Source of the DNA: Clostridiales bacterium | GTDB taxonomy: Bacteria; Bacillota; Clostridia; Lachnospirales; Lachnospiraceae | Reading direction: 5' to 3' | NCBI GenBank assembly: GCA_029007845.1 | Contig: JAQXIP010000012.1 | Location: 1 to 43,942 of the forward strand | DNA length: 43,942 nt | In this document: positions 1-8,246 of the stretch, in pieces | How the letters are laid out: every line of letters starts with the position of its first letter | How positions within the stretch are numbered: the stretch's first letter is position 1 | Notes under the pieces: model-generated | Told to the model about the DNA's origin: nothing | What the model saw: the letters and a program-made list of their open reading frames with translations, nothing else | Database searches by the model: none | Translations under genes and position numbers: made by a program

Positions 1-206
1 CATACGTTTCATGCTTGCATGAAAAAGTATGACATTGTGACCCGTAAAACATGAGAAAGTAGCCCGAACAGGGCGGATTTCGAATGTTTTAGAATTGCGA
101 GAGCACGAAGTGCGTAGCAATTCGTAGGCATCATGGGGTCAAAAGGTCATACGTTTCATGCTTGCATGAAAAAGTATGACATTGTGACCCGTAAAACATG
201 AGAAAG
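1..206. repeat. Tandem pair of 59-base repeats built from palindromes
   Basis: Bases 1-59 and 148-206 are identical, and the first copy probably continues off the left edge. The second copy sits in a nested inverted repeat: GGGTCA (136-141) with TGACCC (185-190), GTCATAC (146-152) with GTATGAC (174-180), and TTTCATGC (154-161) with GCATGAAA (164-171). Between the copies are two more hairpins, GCCC/GGGC at 62-74 and GAATTGC/GCAATTC at 92-123 with an inner GCAC/GTGC. The right end of copy two runs directly into the AAAGGA ribosome site of maf, so the repeat forms the 5' untranslated region of that gene. Confidence 0.85.
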
Positions 207-217
207 GAATCAACAGG

Positions 218-793
218 ATGAAGCTAATTCTTGCATCAGGTTCCCCAAGACGCAGGGAGTTATTAACCCAGGTGGGAATCGAATATGAAGTATGTGTCAG
301 TCATGTAGAGGAGCAGACCGATCAGACCGTTCCAGAGGAAGTGGTAAAGGATCTTTCCAGGCAGAAGGCGGAAGCAGTTGCCAGTGAAATAAAAGAAGGC
401 ATTATATTAGGAGCAGATACCGTAGTGGTAAACAAGGGACAGATTCTTGGAAAGCCAGAGGATGAGGAGGATGCAGTGAAGATGCTCTCCGGTCTGTGTG
501 GGCATGCCCATGAAGTCATTACCGGCGTTACCCTGATAAAACGTCAGGAGAATCAGACGAAAAAAAGCGTTTCCTTTGCTGTTCACACAAAGGTTCATGT
601 GGCCAGAATGTCCATGCAGCAGATCGAGGCATATGTAAAAACAAAAGATCCGCTGGATAAAGCAGGAAGTTATGGGATTCAGGGATTGTTTGCAAAGTAT
701 ATTACTGGAATAGAAGGGGATTATAACAATGTAGTGGGACTGCCGGTCTGTGAAGTATGCCGCCAGCTGGAGCTTTTTTTGGAGGAAGATTGA
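218..793 (+). CDS. maf: Maf-family nucleoside triphosphate pyrophosphatase
   Basis: The 191-residue product has the normal length for Maf/YhdE proteins, cytosolic enzymes that hydrolyse non-canonical or modified nucleoside triphosphates to monophosphates and were first linked to septum formation. The N-terminus LILASGSPRRRELL is the family's phosphate-binding signature. ADTVV near residue 67, with the catalytic-type Asp, and GKP follow as expected. The start has AAAGGA at 203-208, nine bases upstream. The gene is alone on its strand and converges with the 829-2238 gene, with only 35 bases between their stops. Which dNTP it prefers (dTTP/UTP or m7GTP subfamily) cannot be told from the sequence. 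Confidence 0.93.
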   Translation: MKLILASGSPRRRELLTQVGIEYEVCVSHVEEQTDQTVPEEVVKDLSRQKAEAVASEIKEGIILGADTVVVNKGQILGKPEDEEDAVKMLSGLCGHAHEVITGVTLIKRQENQTKKSVSFAVHTKVHVARMSMQQIEAYVKTKDPLDKAGSYGIQGLFAKYITGIEGDYNNVVGLPVCEVCRQLELFLEED

Positions 794-828
794 ATCCGTC
801 CAAAACAGCCCAGCTGAATATTCATTGG

Positions 829-2238
829 TTAGAAGGATGGCTGGCCGATATGCCGGATGTTCGTGTACTCGGCGATATCCCGGTCTGTTGTGGTAAGATT
901 ACGATAGGACAAGTCGTGGACAGAGTGACAGCCGGTAATCCGGGCAAACATTCGAAGTTCGTCCAGAGAAACATTTAGAAAGTTTGCGACTCTCTGGGCA
1001 GCGGCATCGATAGACAGTCTCTCCCTAAGCTCCGGGTTCTGTGTGGCAATACCTACCGGGCAGCTGCCGCTTCCACAAATCCGGTATTGCTGGCAGGCAG
1101 CAGCAATCAGTCCGGCACTGGCTATGGCAACCGCATCTGCACCCATGGCCAGAGCCTTGGCAAAATCAGCTGATATCCGGAGTCCGCCAGTGATAACCAG
1201 TGAGATGTCAGAATGAACAGAATCCAGATAAGTTCTTGCCCGGTGTAATGCATAGATCGTTGGAACCGATGTTGCCTCTCTTAAGAGAAGAGGACTTGAT
1301 CCGGTAGCTCCACCTCTGCCGTCGATGGTAATAAAATCCGGATTGGCAAAGACACAGTATTCGAGATCCCGCTCAATATTTCCAGCGGCGATTTTAATGC
1401 CGATCGGCCGGCCATCTGACCTTCTGCGCAGCATATCTACCATATCCCGGAGATCTTCTTTTGAGTTGAGTTCTGGGAACCTGCTGGGACTTTGTATGTC
1501 TTCTCCCGGTTTCTTTCCGCGGATTTGGGCAATCTCAGGTGTTACTTTCTCCCCTGGCAGATGTCCTCCCATTCCCGGCTTTGTCCCTTGACCGATTTTG
1601 ATCTCGATGGCATCGGAGGAACGCAGGTTTTCATCAGTCACACTATACTTATTTGGAATGTATTCAAATATGTATTTGTAGGATGCTTCTTTTTCTTCTG
1701 GTAAAATACCACCTTCACCGCTGCACATTGCAGTTTTTGCCATGGCAGAGCCTTTCGCCAGAGCAATCTTGATTTCTCTGGATAATGCTCCAAATGACAT
1801 ATGAGATATGTACACGGGATTGTTAAGAATCATTGGCCTCTTGGCGTGTTTTCCGATGACTGTGGTAGTAATTACATCATCGTCGTTGTTTAATGGTGGC
1901 GGGTTCAGCTGTGCCCCAAGCAGCAGGATATCATCCCAGTCGGGCATCTTCATCTTTGTGCCCATTGAGCCGCCAATGGACTTGCCGGTTACAGCCATTT
2001 CGTGGATTTCTTCCATGTAGCGGCAGGACGTATCGTGCCGTGCGGTGGAACGGTCATAGTCCAGTTTGTCCGGATTGGATGCTGGCAGCGGTTTGTCATA
2101 GTCTTTGGAATCCGTAACCGGCACCAGATTGGACACCGGAAGCTTGCATACCGGACAGCAGGCAAGCTCGCTTACTGGTGTTCCCTCTTTTTCTTCGTCA
2201 TAAATTGCACCACAGATTTTGCATTTGTAAATACCCAT
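829..2238 (-). CDS. Glutamate synthase-like FMN domain protein with N-terminal rubredoxin domain
   Basis: A 469-residue protein starting at the ATG at 2238, because GGAGGTG lies just upstream. A longer in-frame start at 2262 has no ribosome site. Residues 1-45 hold a rubredoxin-like iron site with two knuckles (CKIC and CPVC). The rest matches the FMN-binding domain of glutamate synthase large subunits: GGRGGATGSSP in the flavin barrel, and CGSGSCPVGIATQ, the usual [3Fe-4S] cluster region. There is no glutaminase domain and no small subunit beside it, as in the archaeal-type stand-alone GltB proteins common in Clostridia. The true electron acceptor or donor and substrate are uncertain. Glutamate formation is the family-based guess, and a redox or oxidative-stress role is an inference from the rubredoxin domain and the upstream Fur/PerR-like box. 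Confidence 0.85.
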   Translation of the reverse strand: MGIYKCKICGAIYDEEKEGTPVSELACCPVCKLPVSNLVPVTDSKDYDKPLPASNPDKLDYDRSTARHDTSCRYMEEIHEMAVTGKSIGGSMGTKMKMPDWDDILLLGAQLNPPPLNNDDDVITTTVIGKHAKRPMILNNPVYISHMSFGALSREIKIALAKGSAMAKTAMCSGEGGILPEEKEASYKYIFEYIPNKYSVTDENLRSSDAIEIKIGQGTKPGMGGHLPGEKVTPEIAQIRGKKPGEDIQSPSRFPELNSKEDLRDMVDMLRRRSDGRPIGIKIAAGNIERDLEYCVFANPDFITIDGRGGATGSSPLLLREATSVPTIYALHRARTYLDSVHSDISLVITGGLRISADFAKALAMGADAVAIASAGLIAAACQQYRICGSGSCPVGIATQNPELRERLSIDAAAQRVANFLNVSLDELRMFARITGCHSVHDLSYRNLTTTDRDIAEYTNIRHIGQPSF

Positions 2239-2317
2239 AAGACACCTCCATGTATTCCACATATTCTGTTACATTGATCCGTATTCCGCCTGCCTGATAT
2301 GTGCGGAATATAATCAA

Positions 2318-2338
2318 GATAATAGTAATCATTATTAT
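2318..2338. promoter_or_regulatory. Fur/PerR-like operator
   Basis: The near-palindrome GATAATAGTAATCATTATTA closely matches the classical Fur box (GATAATGATAATCATTATC) and resembles PerR boxes. It overlaps the -10 element and likely start point of the minus-strand promoter for the rubredoxin/glutamate-synthase-like gene, where a bound repressor would block transcription. Fur and PerR cannot be separated by sequence here. No fur or perR gene is in the window. Confidence 0.6.
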
Positions 2339-2362
2339 ACCAGCTGGAAATCATACTGTCCA
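2334..2362 (-). promoter_or_regulatory. SigmaA-type promoter for the 829-2238 gene
   Basis: Read on the minus strand: -35 TGGACA (2362-2357), a 17-base spacer, and a perfect -10 TATAAT (2339-2334). The leader to the ATG at 2238 is about 90 bases. Confidence 0.7.
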
Positions 2363-2373
2363 GAAAGAATAAC

Positions 2374-2402
2374 TTGATAAAATCCAGTCTCTATAGTATG
2401 AT
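2374..2402 (+). promoter_or_regulatory. SigmaA-type promoter for the HD-GYP gene
   Basis: -35 TTGATA (2374-2379), 17-base spacer, -10 TATGAT (2397-2402). It lies back-to-back with the minus-strand promoter, the two -35 boxes being 11 bases apart, so the two genes share one short divergent control region. Confidence 0.65.
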
Positions 2403-2444
2403 TTAGGAAGAATTTTTATATGATGTTAGGATGAATAGGAGCAT

Positions 2445-3746
2445 ATGATAGAGTTTTGCAAGTTACAGATCGGATGTCTGGTAATCGTTTTATATATTGC
2501 ATTTTGTTATTACAGGGAACGGAAAAGTCTTCCTATAAAGTACCGCAGTTCCACCTTTGATGGACTGCTGGTACTTGGCATAGTCAGCATATTTTTTGAT
2601 ATGCTGACTGCATATTTTGTAAATCATCAGGACGAGATCAGTCTGGCTGCAAACCGGCTGTTACATATGTGTTTTCTCATCGGTCTGGATGCGGTGGCAT
2701 TCTTTTTGTTTTGGTATACACTCTCAATTACGGATGGAATCCCAAAGAAAAAATCAAGACAGGCTTTGTTTTGGTTTCCGTTTCTTGTCAATATTCTGGT
2801 TGTTGTGTTTAATATAGGAACACTGGAATTCCGTAGAGGCAGCATTACCAATTATTCTATGGGAATATCTGTTTACACGTGTTTTATCATGGCAGCAGTA
2901 TACATTTTGCTGTCCATCGGAATCTTTTATTGGCGTTGGAGTTATATTGAAAGCCATAAACGGGTGATTATTTTTACCTATCTTTTAGTCATCGGCGGCA
3001 TTGCAGCGTTTCAAATGAAGTATCCGGAGTCCCTGATTAGCTGTATGGCTCCTACGATTGTAATCTTAGGTGTATATCTGAATCAGGAGAATCCAGCCAT
3101 GAAGAAGCTTTCCTATTATCACAGTGAGATGGTAATGGGCTTTGCGACGCTTGTGGAAAATAAGGATGATAGTACGGGAGGGCATATCAAACGGACTACC
3201 ATGTATGTGAAGCTGCTTGCGGAGGAACTGAGAAGAAGGGGAATCTACCGGAATATCCTCACGAAAGACTATATGAATGACCTTTTATTGGCTGCCCCGA
3301 TGCATGATATCGGAAAAATTGCGATACCGGATGCGATTCTGCAGAAGCCGGGAAAATTAACGGCGGAAGAATATGAGAAAATGAAACAGCATACGGTCAG
3401 TGGTGGGAAAATCGTACAGGATACGTTTGGGCATCTTGGAAGGGCACAGTATGGAGAGATCGTTTATCAGGTGGCCCGCTATCACCACGAGAAGTGGAAT
3501 GGAGCTGGTTATCCGGAAGGACGCAAAGAGAAAGAGATTCCTCTGTGTGCAAGAATTATGGCCATCGCGGATGTGTTTGATGCAGTATCGGAAAAACGGT
3601 GTTACCGGGATGCTATGCCGCTGGACAAGTGTTTTGCGATAATAGCAGAGGGCAGTGGAACAGATTTTGAACCGATATTGGTAGAAGTATTTCTGGATAT
3701 GCGTGAGAAAGTGGAGGAAATCCATAGCCAGATCAATGACTTGTGA
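2445..3746 (+). CDS. Membrane protein with HD-GYP domain (probable c-di-GMP phosphodiesterase)
   Basis: A 433-residue protein. Residues 1-215 carry six to seven hydrophobic membrane segments with no recognisable sensor fold. Residues ~225-425 form an HD-GYP domain with the metal-binding HDIGK motif and the signature HHEKWNGAGYP, both intact, so hydrolysis of c-di-GMP is expected at the inner face of the membrane. No GGDEF domain is attached. The start has AGGAG six bases upstream and follows the promoter at 2374-2402. The signal sensed by the membrane part is unknown. A protease gene follows after 62 bases and may be co-transcribed. Confidence 0.88.
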   Translation: MIEFCKLQIGCLVIVLYIAFCYYRERKSLPIKYRSSTFDGLLVLGIVSIFFDMLTAYFVNHQDEISLAANRLLHMCFLIGLDAVAFFLFWYTLSITDGIPKKKSRQALFWFPFLVNILVVVFNIGTLEFRRGSITNYSMGISVYTCFIMAAVYILLSIGIFYWRWSYIESHKRVIIFTYLLVIGGIAAFQMKYPESLISCMAPTIVILGVYLNQENPAMKKLSYYHSEMVMGFATLVENKDDSTGGHIKRTTMYVKLLAEELRRRGIYRNILTKDYMNDLLLAAPMHDIGKIAIPDAILQKPGKLTAEEYEKMKQHTVSGGKIVQDTFGHLGRAQYGEIVYQVARYHHEKWNGAGYPEGRKEKEIPLCARIMAIADVFDAVSEKRCYRDAMPLDKCFAIIAEGSGTDFEPILVEVFLDMREKVEEIHSQINDL

Positions 3747-3808
3747 TAGTGTCATTTCCGGCTTGTTTTCAATATACTGTTAATCAGAAGGAAACAGGTG
3801 GAAATGAT

Positions 3809-5602
3809 ATGGCGGCAGGTGAAGAGGAGAACCAGAAGATTGATCAGGAACTGAGACTGGCGGTCTCAATTCCGGAAGAGGAACGCTTAGAGACGCCGGA
3901 TCTTGCGGTTGGATATGAACCAGAGAAAAAGGAATGGGAGGTTCTGGTTCGCTTTTCCGGTTCGCTGGAACAGGTTCGTGAGGAACTGACAGACCAGATC
4001 ACCCTGTTATCCAATGGATATGCAGTGATCACGCTTTTGGAAAGCCAGATTCCTTTGTTAACCGGATATCCGGAGATTATCTTTGTGGAAAAGCCAAAAA
4101 GGCTGTATGAAATGCTGGATGTCGGGGTGGCAGTGTCCTGCGTGGCTCCACTTGTAAGACCGGATACGGCTTTATTTGGAAGAGGGGTGCTGATTGGCAT
4201 CATTGACAGCGGGATTGCATACAGCCATCCCGATTTTTGTGTCAGAGATGAAAATGGAAATTATCAGAGCCGGATATATGCCATCTGGGATCAGACTCTG
4301 TCCAAGGAGAGCAAAGGACTTACAGAGGAGGCCAGAGAGCTGCTTCCGCCCCCGCCAGAGGGGTTTGGGAATGGAGCACTATTTACCCGGGAACGGATTA
4401 ATGAAGCACTGCTTGTTACCGGACAGGAGCGTCTGAATCTGGTACCGGAGAGGGATATAAGCGGGCACGGAACACATGTGGCAGGGATTGCATGTGGCAA
4501 TGGGAACGCCAGCAGTGGACGTTACCGGGGAATGGCACCGGAGTCTACCCTGTTAGTGGTAAAAATGGGAACATCAATTGGTGATTCCTTTCCACAGACC
4601 ACAAGACTGATGGAGGGAGTGGAGTACTGTATCCGTACAGCCAATGAACTTAAGATGCCGCTTGTTTTAAACTTGAGTTTTGGTAATTCTTATGGTGGAC
4701 ATGACGGAAAGACACTGGTGGAGCAGTATCTGGATGAAGCTTTGGGACTGGGGCAGATTACTGTCGTAACGGGAAGTGGAAATGAAGGGGATACTGGAAA
4801 ACATCAAGGTGGAACGTTACAACAGGGAGAGGAAACGGTTGTGGAACTGGCAGTTGGACTAGGGGAATCGAGTGTCAGTTTCCAGATCTGGAAGTCTTAT
4901 GCAGATGAAATGCAGATTATTCTGGAGTCTCCATCGAGAGAACGATGGGTTATGACACCTGGAATCTCTAATTTTTCGATGGGTGATACAAAGATTTATG
5001 CACTGTATGGGGAACCAACTCCGTATCAATTGAGGCAGGAACTTTATCTTGTTTTGTCCGGATATGAGTCAGATGTTACGAATGGTGTGTGGCGGATTCA
5101 CTTTTACCCGCAAAGAATCGCAGACGGCCGGTATGATATCTGGCTTCAATCGGGAAATGTGCTGAATCCTGCTACACGTTTTCTATCACCGGTTCTTTCT
5201 GATACTTTGACGATTCCTTCTACGGCAGATGATGTGATCACCGTTTCTGCCTATGATCCCCGTACCAGTCAGTATGCTTCTTTTTCCGGAAGAGGACCGA
5301 CTGCCGGGAGACAGTTGAAACCAGATCTTTGCGCACCGGGTGTTGGGATTATGAGCGCTGCGCCAGGCGGGGGCTATCAGTCGAAGTCCGGAACATCCAT
5401 GGCAGCTCCTTTTGTAAGCGGAGGGGCAGCACTTCTGATGGAATGGGGGATTGTGCGTGGCAATGATCCATTTTTGTATGGGGAGAAGGTAAAGGCCTAT
5501 CTCATCCGTGGCGCAAGAAAACTTCCCGGGTTTCAGGAATATCCCAACAGCCAGGTGGGATGGGGGGCGTTGTGTGTGGCAGACAGTTTACCAAGGGGGT
5601 AG
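3809..5602 (+). CDS. Subtilisin-family (S8) serine protease, Csp-like architecture
   Basis: A 597-residue product starting at the ATG at 3809 (AGGTGG upstream). An in-frame start at 3743 overlaps the previous gene and lacks a ribosome site. The catalytic triad is intact: Asp ~133 (IIDSGIAYSHPDF), His ~220 (GHGTHVAG) and Ser ~530 (SGTSMAAPFVSG). Residues 1-110 resemble a prodomain. An insertion of roughly 130 residues (~345-480) between the His and Ser regions recalls the jelly-roll insert of clostridial CspB/CspC proteins, which process or sense signals in spore germination. No signal peptide is seen, which also fits Csp-type proteins. The germination role is only an inference from architecture, since many Lachnospiraceae have several such proteases. 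Confidence 0.85.
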   Translation: MAAGEEENQKIDQELRLAVSIPEEERLETPDLAVGYEPEKKEWEVLVRFSGSLEQVREELTDQITLLSNGYAVITLLESQIPLLTGYPEIIFVEKPKRLYEMLDVGVAVSCVAPLVRPDTALFGRGVLIGIIDSGIAYSHPDFCVRDENGNYQSRIYAIWDQTLSKESKGLTEEARELLPPPPEGFGNGALFTRERINEALLVTGQERLNLVPERDISGHGTHVAGIACGNGNASSGRYRGMAPESTLLVVKMGTSIGDSFPQTTRLMEGVEYCIRTANELKMPLVLNLSFGNSYGGHDGKTLVEQYLDEALGLGQITVVTGSGNEGDTGKHQGGTLQQGEETVVELAVGLGESSVSFQIWKSYADEMQIILESPSRERWVMTPGISNFSMGDTKIYALYGEPTPYQLRQELYLVLSGYESDVTNGVWRIHFYPQRIADGRYDIWLQSGNVLNPATRFLSPVLSDTLTIPSTADDVITVSAYDPRTSQYASFSGRGPTAGRQLKPDLCAPGVGIMSAAPGGGYQSKSGTSMAAPFVSGGAALLMEWGIVRGNDPFLYGEKVKAYLIRGARKLPGFQEYPNSQVGWGALCVADSLPRG

Positions 5603-5701
5603 TAAATGGAATTTGGAAATAAAGGAATATCATGATACAATATTCGATGTATTCTGATTGACGGGAATGGTGGTAATGTGAAAAAGCAAATCGTGCTATA
5701 A

Positions 5702-5742
5702 GGCGGTAGATGAATGCGTTCGTCACGGCTGAACTGTTACAA
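5702..5742 (-). repeat. Solitary end of a palindromic intergenic repeat
   Basis: GGCTGAACTGTTACAA (5727-5742) is the exact reverse complement of the left end of the repeat at 42327. Its extension inward, back to GGCGG at 5702, resembles the reverse complement of 43761-43794. No matching opposite end is seen between 5603 and 5700, so this appears to be a truncated copy. The remainder of 5603-5701 shows no gene or signal I can support. Confidence 0.7.
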
Positions 5743-5770
5743 ATATTGGAATAAAATTTGGTTTTTCTTG

Positions 5771-5799
5771 TTGACAGATAAAACATATGGTGCTATAAC
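5771..5799 (+). promoter_or_regulatory. SigmaA promoter for the T-box leader and cstA
   Basis: Perfect -35 TTGACA (5771-5776), 17-base spacer, -10 TATAAC (5794-5799). Transcription should begin near 5806, giving a leader of roughly 460 bases before the transporter gene. Confidence 0.75.
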
Positions 5800-5805
5800 A
5801 GTGGT

Positions 5806-6151
5806 TGGACAGAAAGAAATGCTATGAACAGAACAAGACATATCAGGGGGTATTCCTTGACAGAGAGTCATCGGCTGGTGTGAGATGACATGGAATCCTG
5901 AATGTTATCCTCTGCGAGCAGTGCACTGAAATTCTCCTGGAATCAGGGAAGTATAGGTGTCACCGGTTTTCTACCGTTATCTAGAAGCTTATTGCTGGCA
6001 TACAGATATGCTGTTATGCAAAGATAAGACAGAGTGGTTGCTGATTGATTGAATTGACAACAAGCAAAGTGGTAACGCGGAAGAACGATTTTTTTGGCTT
6101 TCGTCTTTGGGTATGTAAAAGAATGCATGCCTGGAGACGAAAGCCTTTTTT
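5806..6151 (+). promoter_or_regulatory. T-box riboswitch upstream of cstA
   Basis: T-box landmarks appear in order: AGAGAG at 5862-5867 followed by a TCATC/GATGA hairpin (Stem I), the conserved downstream element TGCGAGCA, and the T-box proper AAAGTGGTAACGCGG at 6066-6080 with its tRNA-acceptor bulge UGGU. A terminator at 6096-6151 competes with the antiterminator, whose AAAG can pair with CTTT at 6098-6101. The 3' side of the specifier loop reads GAATGTTATCC. I favour GUU (valine), because the codon is usually followed by A and because UGGU requires an A discriminator base, which valine tRNA has. Uncharged tRNA would switch the transporter on. Confidence 0.82.
6096..6151 (+). terminator. T-box intrinsic terminator
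   Basis: A perfect 10-bp stem, GGCTTTCGTC (6096-6105) with GACGAAAGCC (6136-6145), is followed by six T residues. The left arm overlaps the 3' half of the antiterminator. Confidence 0.88.
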
Positions 6152-6235
6152 GCTGTTCGGGGCACTGTTTATCTGTATGAGGTAATAAGAACCGGCTTTC
6201 TGCATACATAATGATGTATTACTTGATTATTAGGG

Positions 6236-6258
6236 AAAGGAGAAGTCTGCAAGCAGAC
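6236..6258 (+). promoter_or_regulatory. Ribosome site separated from the cstA start by a small hairpin
   Basis: The only strong ribosome site before cstA is AAAGGAG at 6236-6242, 27 bases from the ATG at 6270, which is too far if linear. Between them GTCTG (6245-6249) and CAGAC (6254-6258) can pair around CAAG. Folding it would bring the site to an effective distance of about 13 bases. Confidence 0.45.
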
Positions 6259-6269
6259 GGAAAAAGACA

Positions 6270-7955
6270 ATGAATGGATTAGTGATTGTTTTAATCGGAA
6301 TTGTAACACTAGGTGCTGGTTACCTTCTTTATGGACGGTGGCTGGCAAAAAAATGGGGAATTGATGAGACGGCAAAAACCCCGGCTTATACCCATGAAGA
6401 TGGAGAGGACTATGTACCTTCATCAAAATTTACGGTATTCTCCCATCAGTTTTCTTCGATCGCCGGAGCAGGACCGGTTACCGGACCAATTCTGGCTTCG
6501 GTATTTGGATGGGTGCCGGTATTGCTCTGGCTCATTATTGGAGGTTTATTCTTTGGTGCCGTCCAGGACTTTGGAGCACTGTATGCGTCCGTTAAAAATG
6601 AAGGAAAATCCATGGGGATGATTATTGAAAAATACATCGGAAAAGCTGGAAGAAAGCTGTTTATGCTGTTCTGCTGGCTGTTTACCCTTCTGGTCATCGC
6701 TGCTTTTACGGACATGGTTGCAGGAACCTTTGTCGGAGCTGGAAAAGAGGTTGCAGATTCAGAAACAGCATATGCACATTCTGCAGCAGCTTCCATCTCA
6801 ATGCTCTTTATCGTGGTAGCTGTTGTGTTTGGACTCATTCAAAAATATGTCGGAAAGATGAATGAAATCGTAAAAGCACTTGTTGCCATTGCTCTTTTAG
6901 TGGCTATGTTTGCAATCGGAATGAAGTTCCCGATCTATGCATCAAAAAATGCCTGGATCTATATTGTAATGGCATATCTGTTCCTGGCTTCCGTCATGCC
7001 GATGTGGCTTTTGATGCAGCCAAGAGATTACATGACAACTTTTATGCTTCTTGGCATGATTGCCGGTGCTGTAGTTGGTGTTGTCGCTGCACATCCGGTG
7101 ATGAAACTGAATGCCTTTAATGGATTTTCTGTAGGGGGAAACGGACTGTTCCCAACCCTTTTTGTAACGATTGCCTGTGGTGCGGTATCTGGTTTCCACA
7201 GCCTTGTTTCCTCTGGAACCTCATCGAAAACAGTAAGCAATGAAAAAGATATGCCGATGATCGGATACGGTGCCATGGTTGTGGAATCGTTATTGGGAAT
7301 TGTTGCACTGGTTGTTGTAGGTGCGGTGGCAGTGGATGGAACAAAGCCGGAGGGGACACCGTTTTCAATTTTTTCCGCAGGAGTTGCCGGATTCCTGGAA
7401 CAGCTGAATGTACCGGTTCAGGTTGCGACAGTGTTTATGACGATGTGTGTATCAGCCTTGGCTCTTACCTCTCTGGATTCAGTAGCAAGAATCGGTCGTA
7501 TGTCTTTCCAGGAACTGTTTTATGGAGATAGCACGGATCCGGCAAAGATGACTATGTGGCAGCGGGTTTTGACAAATAAATACTTTGCAACTGTGATTAC
7601 GTTATTCTTTGGTTATCTGCTTACTTTGGGCGGGTACAATAATATATGGCCATTATTTGGGTCTGCAAACCAGCTTCTTGCTGCACTTGTGCTTATTGCT
7701 CTTGCGGTATTCTTAAAAACAACCGGCAGAACGGGATGGACATTATACATACCAATGTTTCTTATGCTGGCGGTTACCTTTACTGCGTTAATCCAGAAAA
7801 CGATTGCGCTGGTTGGTAATGTGGCAAACCATACTGCAGTTTTTCTGGTAGACGGTTTACAGCTGATTGTTGCAGTGCTTTTGATGGTTCTTGGAGTTAT
7901 CGTAGCATTTAGCTGCTTAAAGAAACTCTTTGGAAAAGTGTCCAAAGCAGAGTGA
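6270..7955 (+). CDS. cstA: CstA-family transporter (carbon starvation protein A type)
   Basis: A 561-residue membrane protein with about 14-16 hydrophobic segments and the CstA family features: an N-terminal segment ending in YGRWLAKKWG, the SSIAGAGPVTGPI region near residue 65, and FGSANQLLAAL near residue 460. Family members import peptides (E. coli CstA) or pyruvate (BtsT). The length here is shorter than E. coli CstA (~700) and typical of Gram-positive forms. Placement behind a T-box points to an amino acid or peptide as cargo rather than pyruvate, an inference from regulation only. The gene is monocistronic, with its own promoter upstream and a terminator at 7983-8016. Confidence 0.9.
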   Translation: MNGLVIVLIGIVTLGAGYLLYGRWLAKKWGIDETAKTPAYTHEDGEDYVPSSKFTVFSHQFSSIAGAGPVTGPILASVFGWVPVLLWLIIGGLFFGAVQDFGALYASVKNEGKSMGMIIEKYIGKAGRKLFMLFCWLFTLLVIAAFTDMVAGTFVGAGKEVADSETAYAHSAAASISMLFIVVAVVFGLIQKYVGKMNEIVKALVAIALLVAMFAIGMKFPIYASKNAWIYIVMAYLFLASVMPMWLLMQPRDYMTTFMLLGMIAGAVVGVVAAHPVMKLNAFNGFSVGGNGLFPTLFVTIACGAVSGFHSLVSSGTSSKTVSNEKDMPMIGYGAMVVESLLGIVALVVVGAVAVDGTKPEGTPFSIFSAGVAGFLEQLNVPVQVATVFMTMCVSALALTSLDSVARIGRMSFQELFYGDSTDPAKMTMWQRVLTNKYFATVITLFFGYLLTLGGYNNIWPLFGSANQLLAALVLIALAVFLKTTGRTGWTLYIPMFLMLAVTFTALIQKTIALVGNVANHTAVFLVDGLQLIVAVLLMVLGVIVAFSCLKKLFGKVSKAE

Positions 7956-7982
7956 TTCTTTACCTATATTTTGCAGAAGAAA

Positions 7983-8016
7983 GATAGCCTCTTTACTTGT
8001 AAAGGGGCTATTCTTT
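7983..8016 (+). terminator. Intrinsic terminator after cstA
   Basis: Bases 7983-7996 (GATAGCC... to TTTAC) pair with 7999-8012 (GTAAAGGGGCTAT...) over 14 bp with one or two wobbles, followed by TCTTT. It sits 27 bases after the cstA stop. Confidence 0.8.
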
Positions 8017-8208
8017 ATGGTAGAAGGAAGACGGATGCATGAGGAAAACCAGGTTATTATTCCGCTGGCTGTTATTGAAGAACTGGATGGGCTGAAAAAC
8101 GAAGAAGGAGAAAATCTCACCTTTGATGCGCCCGATTATTGATAATCTGGAGCAGCTGATTGATTCGAATGAGGAAGGGCTGACGGCAAATGGAAGTAAG
8201 GTTCTGTA
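8017..8208 (+). pseudogene. Decayed fragment resembling the PIN domain of PhoH-like proteins
   Basis: One frame reads QVIIPLAVIEELDGLKNEEG, which matches the start of the PIN domain in PhoH2-type ATPases (usually V-x-I-P-x-x-V-L-E-E-L-D). It stops at 8142. The next frame continues with PIIDNLEQLIDSNEEG up to a stop at 8208, which also resembles the following part of that domain, so a frameshift has broken the gene. The upstream beta strand and the whole PhoH ATPase part are missing. I see no ribosome site that would make it a working short gene. The identification rests on short matches from memory. Confidence 0.45.
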
Positions 8209-8246
8209 AAAAATGGGTTGCCGAACCGGAAAAACTATGATACGAT

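Noticed and set aside
1-206. CRISPR-like direct repeats
   Set aside because: Only two copies, 59 bases long and internally palindromic, with an 88-base spacer containing hairpins; no cas genes nearby.
5870-5910. Cysteine specifier (UGU) in the T-box
   Set aside because: The UGGU bulge of the T-box needs an A discriminator base, which cysteine tRNA normally lacks; GUU followed by A fits better. Not fully settled without an alignment.
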